A DNA stretch of 64,000 nucleotides from Notospermus geniculatus. Its lineage: Eukaryota; Nemertea; Pilidiophora; Heteronemertea; Lineidae. The first letter of the stretch is position 1. Each line of letters starts with the position of its first letter. Made by a program: the position numbers and the translations under genes. Positions 1 to 11,663 of this stretch are shown in pieces. Location of the stretch: the NCBI GenBank assembly GCA_002633025.1, contig NMRB01000039.1:261414-325413 (forward strand), read 5' to 3'. The notes beneath the pieces were generated by a model. It worked only from the letters and a program-made list of their open reading frames with translations. It ran no database searches and was not told where the DNA came from.

Positions 1-1512
1 TAACAGCGGATTTTCAGCGTAAGCAGCGTTACCACAGCTCAGCGACGGGGAATCCTTAACAGTCCCAATTGTACGGCTTCGTTTTGTTTGTCAACCCTTT
101 GTACTCGGACAAAAACGAACAAAACTCTTTCCTTTGTGGTTACACCGCTTGGTTCGAGAACGGAGGTAACGTTGAGACGAAGCTATCGGTTGAGCAGCAT
201 GGTAAATGAACCAGTTACATGTATTATTGAAAATCTATTGGGGAAGTTACAACACTTTTTGATCCAAAACAGACGCATTTTTCAATGACCTTGAAAAAAA
301 AGCGTTCAAATACGGTTACCAAGACAAAGGTTCGAACCCTGGACCATGCACTATACACCATTGATATAAAAAGTGAAGGACGGAACGGAATTAAGCCCTA
401 ATCGGAGAGCAAAAGTAATGCACACCACGTCCCACTGGTTTCATGGTTGGAACTGCATGACGTCATCACAATGATCATCTGATAGCTACTAATAGAGATC
501 ACCTCTCAGAATGCTTCTCCTTGCATCATGTATTACGAATGTGCTAACAAACCAGTGCACTGAGGTTACTATTGTTCTCATTCTCATCTTTACGCACAAC
601 ATCTGCGCATGCGTGAATCGTCTAATTAGCATCGGACACGATAATAACAGCATCCTAATTATTGAGCTCTGGGGTTTGGTTGATTATATCCGGCAATTAC
701 TTGGTGTTAGATCTATGTCGGCCTCTTACAAACGAAATGTCAAAAATGGTTTTAGGTAGAGACATTACATACTTCCCGCGTCGAGTGATATTCAAATTTC
801 GTTTCAACTCTTGCATCGTAATCGTGCCTTTGTGTTATTTTTGTACATGGCAGCAGAATTTTGCTCCGTGTTATTGTGGATTTGTCGGATATACATGTTG
901 GCATTTTGATATGCTCGTTACATCGATCGGTTTGGCATGAGAATATTGCAAGTAAAATGTGATGAAGTCCATGGCTGGACTGATGTAGGTCCCTTTAAGG
1001 CGTATCAGGAACACTTTTTTGGGACACCATGTACGACATGTTTATTCATGACGTCTTACAAAAAATCCGATTGAATTAAAACGAAGAGGGAGATCAAAAC
1101 AGCATTCAATAATTTCCCGACCAAATTAAAGATGCAACACACGAATCGGGTAAATTCAATATTGAAAATCCGCGGCGTATCATCGCAGGAATTGAATTTG
1201 AGCTACCCTGTTTATGTAGGAGCGAGTACTTTTAAATTCTTACGGCATCGCAAAGCATTATGGGAAATGATGCGCGAATGAATTCACGCGCCGGAGAGTG
1301 AATTTTTAAGCACCACAAAGTGTTTGATTCAGTGAGTTCTTCAAAAGTACGCCCCACTGGATTTGTAGAAGTGACACAGAATAAGTGGCACAGAATAAGA
1401 TGGTAAAATAAGTGATTTCAACGAGAGGAAAGGAAAAAAGCTAGAAAAGAATCTATGCTAAGAAAAGAAAGCATCTACATGTAGGACAGTTTGGCTCACT
1501 TCAGTGCATTAA
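1..1512. other. Non-coding stretch, nothing recognised
   Basis: No open frame here resembles a known protein and none is flanked by a convincing splice pair. A B-box-like word (GGTTCGAACCC near 331) is present but without a tRNA around it. The last part runs into the duplicated unit that starts at 1513. Confidence 0.5.
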
Positions 1513-2923
1513 AGAACGGTCAGATTATCAGCGGGAGTCGACCATGAATTACATAAATTTTGTCAACTGGGTGATTATCAATTATGCAAGGTACACATTA
1601 ATACCAATGAGAAAAACGGACTATTCGAAATGTTCTAAAGTACCTTTTTGCGCAAAATCTGTTATTTTATTCATTCATCTGCGCCACGTTGATAGATACA
1701 TGTAGAATTGCCCTCCTACAGTAAAAGGCAGTATCTCCGCTAAGAATCAGTGGGGCATGGCTGAATGAAGTAATAGCCAATCTCTGCACTATGGTGTACA
1801 GAATAGTAAGAGAGGAAGCTGTGACATCAATCAACCGTACGCCCACTGATTACCTGTGGACTGAAACATTGCATTTTACCACTTTAGAGCCGAATACTAC
1901 AGACCTATTAGTAAATCACCAGTCAAATCAATTCCATTCGATAATTGATAACGATTTGAAACACTTTTCATCCATTGCTTTAAATGATTGGTCACACTGA
2001 CGTGCGCCGTTAACCGAGTTGACAGCATGACATGTCTGTTGATAGTAACTCGAGAGGTGAGTTGGCGGATCGACGACCACCGACAACCACGATCACTTCC
2101 CCATTCAACCCAATCCACTTCTTGTTGACCGACGACAGCCTTGAATTCACGGCTAATGACGCGGTCAGGATATCGATGGAATCGGGACACGAAGCTGTAT
2201 TTGCTCTTTGCTACCTGATGCGGATAGCGTTTCTGGATTTTGAAACCGAAAACCCGAGGCTAAGGCAAACCTTCGGCCTCGATAAATGAAGCTCCGAAGA
2301 CTTTGAACGCGGATAAAGTCCCCCTTAAGTCTAAGGGTAGATGTTGCTCTTGACGACGTTTTCCATAGTTACACACCAATTGTGTGAACAGTATTAGTAA
2401 GTAATTCAGATGAATTTACAACTACTACTGAAGACGATACTGTCTATTGAACCAACATATTGTTACTAACTAATTACAAGAAGGCATCAATTGAAAATTT
2501 CATTTTTTCGATTAACCTCCCAACTGAACCCGCCCCCGAATGGGATGGTATACGTCAACGAATATTGTAGTCACTTCATTAAGCGATATTCGCCTTGTGA
2601 AAGCGACAAGTTAATTTGCACCAGCACCCGATTCCTACTGTATTCAAATGTCATTAGGCCATGAAGGAAAACAATTAATTACTCGTAATGATTGACTCCT
2701 ACTTACAACTGACGTGTTAATAACCCAATATGATGATTGATATCATCGTTCAATCAGGTCCTTTTTTCGGGGGTTTTCTGATGACGTCTTAGCGTTAACG
2801 CGTCATCGGGTGGAAATCAGAGGAATTAGAAAACTTCGATTAGGTGATTGGATCAGCTTTTCATCACCACTGATTTCATCACTATGGAGTTATTTCTGCT
2901 TCAAATAATGAAACGTCCATGTA
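1513..2923. repeat. Direct duplication A, copy 1 (1.41 kb)
   Basis: This block repeats almost base for base at 2925-4336, with an offset of 1412-1413 bases throughout. The two copies differ by scattered single-base changes, by eye about 2 percent. A lone N at 2924 separates them. Small open frames inside are not genes: in the frame at 1791-2000 every difference between the copies that I could see changes an amino acid. The pattern is what two alleles or two unmerged contig ends give in a draft assembly; a true tandem duplication is the alternative. Confidence 0.9.
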
Positions 2924-2924
2924 N

Positions 2925-4336
2925 AGAACGGTCAGATTATCAGCGGGAGTCGACCATGAATTACATAAATTTTGTCAACTGGGTGTTTATCAATTATGCA
3001 AGGTACACACTGATACCAATGAGAAAAACGTACTATTCGAAATGTTCTTAAGTACCTTTTTTGCGCAAAATCTGTTATTTTATTCATTCATCTGCGCCAC
3101 GTTGATAGATACATGCAGAATTGTCCTCCTACAGTAAAAGGCAGTATCTCCGCTAAGAATCAGTGGGGCATGGCTGAATGAAGTAATAGCCAATCTCTGC
3201 ACTGTGGTGTACAGAATAGTAAGAGAGGAAGCTGTGACATCAATCAACCGTACGCCCGCTGATTACCTGTGGGCTGAAACATTGCATTTTACCACTTTAG
3301 AGCCGAATACTACAGACCTATTAGTAAATCACAAGTCAAATCAATTCCATTCGATAATTGATAACGATTTGAGACACTTTTCATCCATTGCTTTAAATGA
3401 TTGGTCACACTGACGTGCGCCGTTAACCGAGTTGACAGCATGACATGTCTGTTGATAGTAACTCGAGAGGTGAGTTGGCGGATCGACGACCACCGACAAC
3501 CACGATCACTTCCCCATTCAATCCAATCCACTTCTTGTTGACCGACGACAGCCTTGAATTCACGGCTAATGACGCGGTCAGGATATCGATGGAATCGGGA
3601 CACGAAGGTGTATTTGCTCTTTGCTACCTGATGCGGATAGCGTTTCTGGATTTTGAAACCGAAAACCCGAGGCTAAGGCAAACCTTCGGCCTCGATAAAT
3701 GAAGCTCCGAAGACTTTGAACGCGGATAAAGTCCCCCTTAAGTCTAAGGGTAGATGTTGCTCTTGACGACGTTTTCCATAGTTACACACCAATTGTGTGA
3801 ACAGTATTAGTAAGTAATTCAGATGAATTTACAACTACTACTGAAGACGATACTGTCTATTGAACCAACATATTGTTACTAACTAATTACAAGAAGGCAT
3901 CAATTGAAAATTTCATTTTTTCGATTAACCTCCCAACTGAACCCGCCCCCGAATGGGATGGTATACGTCAACGAATATTGTAGTCACTTCATTAAGCGAT
4001 ATTCGCCTTGTGAAAGCGACAAGTTAATTTGCACCAGCACCCGATTCCTACTGTATTCAAATGTCATTAGGCCATGAAGGAAAACAATTAATTACTCGTA
4101 ATGATTGACTCCTACTTACAACTGACGTGTTAATAACCCAATATGATGATTGATATCATCGTTCAATCAGGTCCTTTTTTCGGGGGTTTTCTCATGACGT
4201 CTTAGCGTTAACGCGTCATCGGGTGGAAATCAGAGGAATTAGAAAACTTCGATTAGGTGATTGGAGCAGCTTTTCATCACCACTGATTTCATCGCTATAG
4301 AGTTACTTCTGCTTCAAATAATGAAACGTCCATGTA
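2925..4336. repeat. Direct duplication A, copy 2
   Basis: Second copy of the block at 1513-2923. It starts with AGAACGGTCAGATTATC directly after the N at 2924 and ends at CGTCCATGTA, the same word that ends copy 1. Beyond 4336 the sequence is unique, so the N lies exactly at the repeat junction. Confidence 0.9.
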
Positions 4337-7300
4337 CATATGTATCTAGTGGTCCTAAAGAAGTGACTAGACAGAAAACTAGTGAATATACTTATGTAAT
4401 TTGTCCCCGGTTGGTTAGTGGGGAGCGGTCATTCTGCTATTGCGTTTGTGCTTTATTGGCGTTTATTTTAAACGCTGTCTGAATAACACCAAGACGGCCG
4501 GAAAATTTTACCTTTAGTATATTTAATAGCGTTGCGTCTCAATTTCTTTATGATAACGATGCTAAAGTTTCGTTTTTTGCTGTACTTTCCACTGTTTCTT
4601 AGTCTGTTCTGTTTTAAACAACCAAGCTCAACCCTGGAGCATTTACCCGACAACGATGAGAAATTGGTTGGACTTTTTGATTTTACTGAACAGCAAGTGT
4701 GATTTTTCAACCACGTGTAATATTAGGACACAGTTTGAAATTCCGTTAAAATACAAATTAACGGAACTGTAAGACAGTTTTTCGAAGATTTTTCTCAAAG
4801 CGTTTGAAGTTCAATGGGTTCAAATATACTTTAGAGGGGCTTTTCGCATTGCGTTCCTATCATGTCGGAGAGAAGCCGACCAGCCGTTTGATATGATTTA
4901 AAGCTGATTAAATACTTCTCCGTTCGGACTGGTTTCTTTCGGCAGAACGTGTGTGTCGTCGCCTACGTCACAAAATCCAATAAGTCGTGCAAGCGGAGTT
5001 CGCCGACAACGTAGTGACCAAGAGAAACAGGAAGGATCTGAACTATGCGATATCGTTTCTGATTGATTATCGAATGTTGTAATACTTTTCACAGCAGGTG
5101 TGAATTCCTGGTCCTTGTCGGATTACGAACGCACCGGCGGCAAAAGCCATTTTCTTTTCCTCACGATGCTGCTCATAAACAGAGTTTTTTAAATTTTTCG
5201 CGTTCGCTTCGCGCTCAGCAGAAAGTTTTCTCATCACCTCCGAAACGCCAACGCGAATGTCGATCCCATTGTTCGATGCCACGAAGAGAGCACCGAACAA
5301 AAGGATAGAGGTTCGCATTGGAGTTTTGGGGACTTGGCGAAAATTCTCCATTAAAGCGGGCCTCAAGAGCGGTTCTGCTCCTGCCGCGCGGTTTTCACTG
5401 GCCTTAGTACAAAATGACGATGTCCGTCAGCAGTTGATCTGTGGTACTCTAAGAAAAAATGAACATAATGTGAGTGGAAACCACTCAACGAGAGGGGTTG
5501 ATTAAATAGGCCCAGGCCTCTCGGCCGCAAATATTTATGAGCCAGCGATGAATTCTTGGCATGCGCTAGGTGAATGGTGGAAAACAGTAAAATCGCATTC
5601 ACCGTCTGTTTGAAATAGAAATCCCTCAAAATATACGATCAAGTTTCATTTTTCTGTTCTATGATGAAGATACCCTGACCACACACTCCTCGATTGTTAC
5701 CCCGTCCCTGGCTTCGCCATTCATCTGACCGTGCATAGCTATTTTACCAAATTGGCAGCAACCGCTCAACAATGGTGAAATAGAGGAGAACAACATCGTA
5801 GGAAGATTTTGTGAATCAATGAAGTATTCACTCGATAATATAGGCTACATACTGTTCATTCGAAGTTCAAAAGATTTATTTACATGTATGAACAATGTTA
5901 ACTTAGTTTATAACCCTGACACCTTCGAAATCAAGATTCGTGCCTCCTTTGAAGCGATTCAAAAATTGCCATCTTCTCTATCCTAGGCAGTATCTATCTA
6001 CCTTTCTATCTACATTACCTTTCGTACTTTTGTTCTGACAGCTTTCGTTTAGAACTTAAAAACACTGAAAACGCACGGATGACAGCCTGGTGAAAACGCC
6101 CTTACCTTGTGCTGAAATAATCCAAAGACCTTCGTTCTTCGTCGATCCTCACAGATTCATCTTCCTAATTCCTTATGTCACAAGTTTGTTCTTGATGTCT
6201 CTTCGTTTGTGTGCCCACAGGTCGGTGAAGATCGATCTGTATATCCTACTAACAGCTTTCCTTGGATGCTCTCACTTTAAATACCGCTCCGGACGTCGCC
6301 ATTCGTAGGTACGCAGGCGGCGTCACGTGATCGATCGACGGATCCCAGCGATGCTTTGAGATGAGGACAGCGCCCTTCCCATTTGCTTGGAGTTACAGTG
6401 GGCTGCAGTAATCCAACAACAGGGCAAGGAATCGTAATGCTTGTCTTACATAGCTGCCGGAGATTAGCGTCATGTCTGACACGCCTAATAACTATGGACA
6501 CTGATGCAAATCTCTCCAGACTTATCTTAGTACAGGTCCACTGTTCGAGGTTTAATTAATGGTGTTTGTGGAGGATGGTGTTGATACTGTGGACGATATT
6601 GATGATCACCAAAATTTTGGAGAGAGTCTCTTTCATTTGTTCATAACCCAAAAGCATCAAGTATTGTAATATGTGAGTAATATTGTAATGATTAAATTGA
6701 CGTGACATTGAGTTTGGTCAGTTCAAAATTCTGGTTTATCTGGTCAACACGGTAACACCAACAAATCAACTCTGTGCATTTCTGGGCCATGCGTTTATCT
6801 GGACAACCCTGTACAATATATTAACCTCGCGTATCATTCAGCAACATCTCGCATTACAAAAGCACTTAATGATAAAAAGCGGCTGTACACGTATATTATC
6901 TATAATTTCGTCATCGAGAAAAAAATCACGAATTGTGCGATTGCCATCATTATGTTTGGGCGTTGATATACACCGTTCGTATTTCATGATAGGTCAATTA
7001 TTTCACCACAGGAGTCAGTTGACGGCGGAGTATGACACATTTTCCTGCCGGTTCAAGTCAAGTCAACAAACAGTTGGTGCCAACGACGTTCACTATACTA
7101 GTATCCAAATCGATTCGCCCGATTCCCGTTTTGACACTGAATCCATGAGATTACCATCTAGTTTAGGGACGTTAATCAGGTTTTCGCGAAACGGTGGTTT
7201 CGGATTTCATCCAAGGAAGTGCATCAAGAATGCCATCGAGGAACCTGCTGGATGCATATTTCTTAGACAGCGCCTAGCAGTAAATTCGCCCTTCGTTGCA

Positions 7301-7611
7301 GCATTGTGGTTTGGACGAAAACAAACATTTCGAAGTCATTTCAAAGCGGTTTGAAACAAAAGCCATGTCGAGCTACTTTGCTCTCGATACAACAGAGTAG
7401 GTTGCCAGCATTTGCTTTGTTTCAGATTTCTTGCAATATTTCGTCAACATTTCCGGAGTAGGCCTACTTCTTTCACTTTCCAACAACTCAAGAAACGTGG
7501 AATAGTTTTCAAGGTATAGTACATGAACACGTCGTAGACCGTGGAACACAAACCCCCGGACAAGAACCGTGCTATGTGGTGTTTCTGGTAGCTGAATGAT
7601 AATTATCAAAA
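4337..7611. other. Non-coding stretch before the GPCR
   Basis: No gene could be supported. Three open frames were looked at. One at 4559-4702 (+, 47 codons) begins with a hydrophobic signal-like segment. One at 5067-5366 (-, 99 codons) contains a possible short membrane segment (SILLFGALFVASNN) followed by charged residues. One at 6869-7354 (+, 161 codons) matches nothing I know. None has a splice or promoter context good enough to call. Confidence 0.4.
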
Positions 7612-8613
7612 ATGGCAAATCTAACAAGTCAACAGTGTCTCTATCCGATGTTTCTATACCCTGACACCACAGCTAATAAGGTAAACTATATATTACAAGT
7701 CCCTGTCACGCTTACGTTGACTCTGGTTGGTCTCATTGGTAATGTCTTGTCATTCGTGGTGCTCGAGAAGGAATCAAAAAGATCTTCAACGTCTATTTTT
7801 CTTCGGGCCTTGGCGGTAGTAGACAGTGGCGTCTTGGTCACAAGTGCAGTATACCATTCACTCTTCGCAATATACCCGTATACGGGCCTAATCATCGAAT
7901 ACTTTGAATTTGCGCAATATTCTGACAGGTACGTCGTGGTCGTGCTGGAATTTGTCAAAGCATTTGGAGTCTGCCTGGTAGTGGTCGTTACCGCTGAACG
8001 TTATATAGCAGTTTGCAAACCTTTACGTGCTCAGTCAATTTGCACAGTTCGAAATGCTTACAAAGTTAACATTTGCTTATGTGCCGTTCTCCTGATCTAC
8101 AAGATCCCCACTGTACTCCTTCACCGACTTGTGTATCTATTTGACCCGTGTTCCGGGACGCTCAAGCCTATAGCAACCTTCTCGAAAAACGAAATGTTCA
8201 ACCTACTCTACGCAAGCGCGTTACCGACAATTCTGGAATTCTTCATTCCCGTGGCTACACTAATTTTCTTCAACTATAACCTAATTGCAACTCTGAAAAT
8301 GTCCAACATAGGTTCAGGGGTCGAAAAACGCCGACGTCAATCGGCGACTTTAGCAAAGAGGGTGGTTGCGGTCTCTATTCTGTTCATCATTTTAGAAACG
8401 CCTTCACACATTCTTTCTGTGCTTTTTCTTCTAGGTAAATACATATTTTCCTTCAACGGTAATGACCTAACAACCATTATAGGTCTATCAAATAATGCCT
8501 ATATTCTTTCGACTATCAACTCTTTGATCAACTTTTACGTCTACTGTCTTACTGGGCGTGGGTTCAGGAAAGCGCTGGTGAATATGTTCAAGAGACGCCG
8601 GACGGAGTCATAA
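7612..8613 (+). CDS. Class A (rhodopsin-type) G-protein-coupled receptor, intronless
   Basis: A 333-residue receptor in one uninterrupted frame. Seven hydrophobic segments can be read. TM1 carries the conserved Asn (GNVLSFVV) and TM2 the LAVVD motif. TM3 ends in ERY followed by IAVCKPL, the usual DRY/ERY box. TM5 is PTILEFFIPVATLIFF. TM7 reads NSLINFYVYCLTG, a variant of NPxxY with Ser for Pro, followed by GFRKAL, the usual helix 8 start. An N-glycosylation site (NLT) lies at residues 3-5. The ending NFYVYCLTGRGFR resembles FMRFamide-type and other peptide receptors, so a neuropeptide receptor is the best guess; the ligand cannot be told. Odd points: no Cys at the usual 3.25 position, no Trp in TM4, and CWxP in TM6 replaced by LETP. 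The start is the first ATG in a good context (AAAATGGC). Single-exon receptors of this size are common in invertebrate deuterostome expansions. Confidence 0.92.
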   Translation: MANLTSQQCLYPMFLYPDTTANKVNYILQVPVTLTLTLVGLIGNVLSFVVLEKESKRSSTSIFLRALAVVDSGVLVTSAVYHSLFAIYPYTGLIIEYFEFAQYSDRYVVVVLEFVKAFGVCLVVVVTAERYIAVCKPLRAQSICTVRNAYKVNICLCAVLLIYKIPTVLLHRLVYLFDPCSGTLKPIATFSKNEMFNLLYASALPTILEFFIPVATLIFFNYNLIATLKMSNIGSGVEKRRRQSATLAKRVVAVSILFIILETPSHILSVLFLLGKYIFSFNGNDLTTIIGLSNNAYILSTINSLINFYVYCLTGRGFRKALVNMFKRRRTES

Positions 8614-8933
8614 CTCACCATCCAATTACCCGGTGATGTCGGCAAACTTCGAGAGCAGAGAAGAAAGACCGAAGTATAAATTCCATTTTTCACAACATCA
8701 TCAGGTGAAGCTTTGTATTGTATTAAATCCTTCCATCAGAGAAAAAAGCCAAAGGCATTATTGGCCCAGGTAAGTGTGGAAGAGCCGTCTCAAGCTACTC
8801 ACGTTCCTCACTTGGAGGATGGAATCATTTACTCTTGCCCTTGCAAAGGTACAAGGCATCATGGTCCCGTGCAACGGACTTGAAGAGCCAGGGATGATTG
8901 AGCCAATATAGCCCAGGTTTTGAAAACCAGGGG

Positions 8934-9082
8934 CCGGTTGCACAAAACTCATGTCAGCGCTAACATGGTGTTAGCGCTAACTTTTATGTTAGATGACGTC
9001 AAAATCCATTGTCACTTTACGTCATTTAACATGATGTTAGCGCTAACATCATGTTAGCGCTAACATGAGTTTCGTGCAACCG
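8934..9082. mobile_element. Foldback / MITE-like element, copy 1
   Basis: A long imperfect palindrome. It begins CCGGTTGCACAAAACTCATG and ends with the reverse complement (ATGAGTTTCGTGCAACCG). Both arms carry alternating GTTAGCGCTAAC words. The centre reads CAAAATCCATTG. There is no coding capacity. A single N at 9083 joins it to a second, related element. Confidence 0.75.
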
Positions 9083-9083
9083 N

Positions 9084-9232
9084 CCGGTTGCACGAAACTC
9101 ACGACAGCGCTATCTTGGTGTTAGCGCTATCTTCATGTTAGTTGACGTAAAAATCCATTGTTCTTTTACGTCATTTAACATCAAGTTAGCGCTAACACCA
9201 AGATAGCGCTGTCGTGAGTTTCGTGCAACCGG
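9084..9232. mobile_element. Foldback / MITE-like element, copy 2
   Basis: Same architecture as the element at 8934-9082 and about the same length, but the arms carry a different set of bases (CACGACAGCGCTATCTTGG at left, its exact complement at right). The two arms of this copy agree with each other better than either agrees with copy 1, so the arms have changed together. Confidence 0.75.
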
Positions 9233-10706
9233 GCCCACGTTTCTATACCACGGCATTTTGCTCGGGATCCTTGTCAGCCGCCGTAGAAATATAGAGTTTG
9301 AAGAAAATCCTTCAACACTTTGATGTCCTTCGATTTTACTGTTGGGAATAATATTTTGACAAAACAAGCCTAACATTTTTTACCGGCGAAATTTCCCATC
9401 GGAACGAAGAGTTTCACTTTCCTTAGAAGGTTTCAGCGTCAAGTAGTGCTAGAAATTAATCTCGCCACCGGAGGGCAATGTTAATTTCAACAAAATCATG
9501 GCAATCCGGTGGTCAGGTTGTATGCTGCTAGTACTGTCGCTGACGTAATGAGTGACATTACGAAAATTTGATAATGGAATAAAGTAAAGTTCAACGTACG
9601 AAAATGGTTCGTCACACTCTGTTGTTCTTCGGCTCCCTTCAATGAGGAACCCGCCGGTGCCAGGACGGCGCTGCTACCACTGCGGAACTTCGCTCCGTTT
9701 ACCTCCAAATACGGTGGCGCACCGCAGACCTGATAATGAACGGTGGCTAAGGGGCAACACATTTGTAACAGTGCACCCAATTACGATACTTACAAGTTAT
9801 TAAATTATGAACTCCCGCCAGAGAGCCAAAGCGACTCTCTGCGCAGTCACCTCATCCATGTCCGCTTAGACTATGCTTGTCACTGACCAACAAGACTTCA
9901 GCTTTACCATTTTTTACACTCCATCGGTCGGAGATTGCATCCCGAAGAATGCCTGGTTGATTCTCTCGGATTCAGCAGCTCGTAAGGAGAATATGCTATT
10001 GTTTGCTTTATGCTAGAATAACTCGGAAGTAATTTTACCAATGGTCGAAGAACCAAGTACGCCCGGATCGTACGTCTAGTCGGAAGTCGGGACTCTCTCA
10101 AGGAATAATTATGATGCTATCTTGTGGCTTTTCGCTTTGTTTCGAAGGCCAGCACGCCAAGGACGAGACGGATCATGCACTTTCTCTCGAAAGGAAATAT
10201 CAAAACACCAATTTTGTGGGGGACTGGTCGTACAAGATTAAATCATCATTTCAATCCCGCACGGTACGCAGGATGGAATACGTGGCGGTCATCTGGTACT
10301 GGCGAATTTTCCCTCGCCCTCAAGTCATTACGGAGGACTCGATGCCAAATTGAGGGACTGACGAGAATGCAGCCGCCGATCCCTTACACAGGGAGTGATT
10401 CTGTAGGGTCAGCAGAATAGCCGTTGATCGCTTGCGGAGACAGAGTCCCGAAATATCAGGCTGTGTGCAAATGCTGTATCTCTCGCATTTGTCATACAGG
10501 GAGTGGTCGTCAGGACCGTAAATGGCCCGAGTTTGGCTTTCAGTGAACGTTGATCTTCTGTCTGTCGAGTTTCCAGCGAGGTGCCAACCATGCCAGATTT
10601 GTGATTCCACCTTTTATTTGTAACCGGTCGGGTCATTACCCGAATAAAAACTCGGGCTGGAAACTCGGGATGGCTTGACACGGTGCTAATATGTTCTGAG
10701 GCCACG

Positions 10707-10815
10707 TAGACTCGGGACCCAGTCGTTGTGTCTCTCCGGCCGCCGCACTACACTCCACAAACGACTGGGAAAGCAGGCTGCAAAATCAGCGGCTAGCGTA
10801 CCGACGACCACAACG
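10707..10815 (+). repeat. Inverted repeat B, left arm
   Basis: About 109 bases, running from TAGACTCGGGACCCAGTCG to GGCTAGCGTACCGAC. They reappear as the reverse complement at 11554-11663 with only a few changes. The interval of about 740 bases between the arms has no recognised coding sequence. This could be the two ends of a non-autonomous element or two insertions of one short repeat in opposite orientation. Confidence 0.8.
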
Positions 10816-11553
10816 ACCATCTCGACCAATGAAATTGCCCGAAAGCAATCTACTAAGGGGAAATCTGGCACACTTTTGATTGGTTGTTATTGATGAAATT
10901 TACCAGAGCCTCTCGCCCGTCTAGAAACTTTTCAAAGTCACTAGCAGGATATTTTTTTATCCGTAAGTAGTGCTTATCGCACACAGCATCGAATTAGGCA
11001 CCAGGATACCGTCCTTGACTTCGAAGAAAGTTGCGATATAATCAGCTGATTTGACATCTTGCAAAGAGCAGACGACGGCCGTTGAAGACGTAGACTGGTA
11101 CCCGGTCTTCTGGGCAGCTTGCATTCGAAGACCGGTGAAATCAAATGATCTTACGGCGGAATTCCGACGAGAGTGATGTCATTCTACAAGCTCCAATAGA
11201 TGGCGGCTCCCACAACTTGAGCATGATCATGATCATGATGTTCTCGTAATCATGAGTAAATTTCAGGAAAACATAGATTTTTGCTTGAGATCAAAGTTGG
11301 CTTTAGCTCATGTGAATGAAAGAAGGCAAACAGCTTACTGCTGCCTAAAACCCATGCAAGCTAAATGCCTCAAACGGGCAGTGAACGGTGATACAATTGC
11401 TATTTTGCCTACGGGGCTTCCCCGAGCTAAATATAGACCAGCGGGCGCCATGATGGTTTTATGCATTTGCTTGCGTCTGTCCTAGTATTTTCAATCAGGA
11501 CAGTGTTCGGTCTATTGAAGACGCAGTTTCTGATTGGCTGAACTCATTCACAT

Positions 11554-11663
11554 CCGTTGTTGTTGTCGGTACGCTAGCCGCTGATTTTGCAGCCTGCTTT
11601 CCCAGTCGTTTGTGGAGTGTAGTGCGGCGGCCGGAGCGACACAACGACTGGGTCCCGAGTCTA
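11554..11663 (-). repeat. Inverted repeat B, right arm
   Basis: Reverse complement of 10707-10815 (for example GGTACGCTAGCCGCTGATT and ACTGGGTCCCGAGTCTA). The flanking bases outside both arms are unrelated, which sets the arm limits. Confidence 0.8.

Noticed and set aside
331-341. tRNA gene suggested by the B-box word GGTTCGAACCC
   Set aside because: No A box, no acceptor stem pairing and no anticodon arm at the expected distances upstream.
1791-2289. Open frames inside the 1.41-kb duplication (69, 85 and 97 codons, repeated at 3204-3702) as a gene pair
   Set aside because: In the 69-codon frame all four differences seen between the copies change an amino acid, and the frames overlap on both strands. 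This is not a coding pattern.
6869-7354. 161-codon frame just before the GPCR as a separate gene
   Set aside because: No motif, no splice or promoter context. With roughly 6,000 stop-to-stop frames in the window, a few of this length are expected by chance.
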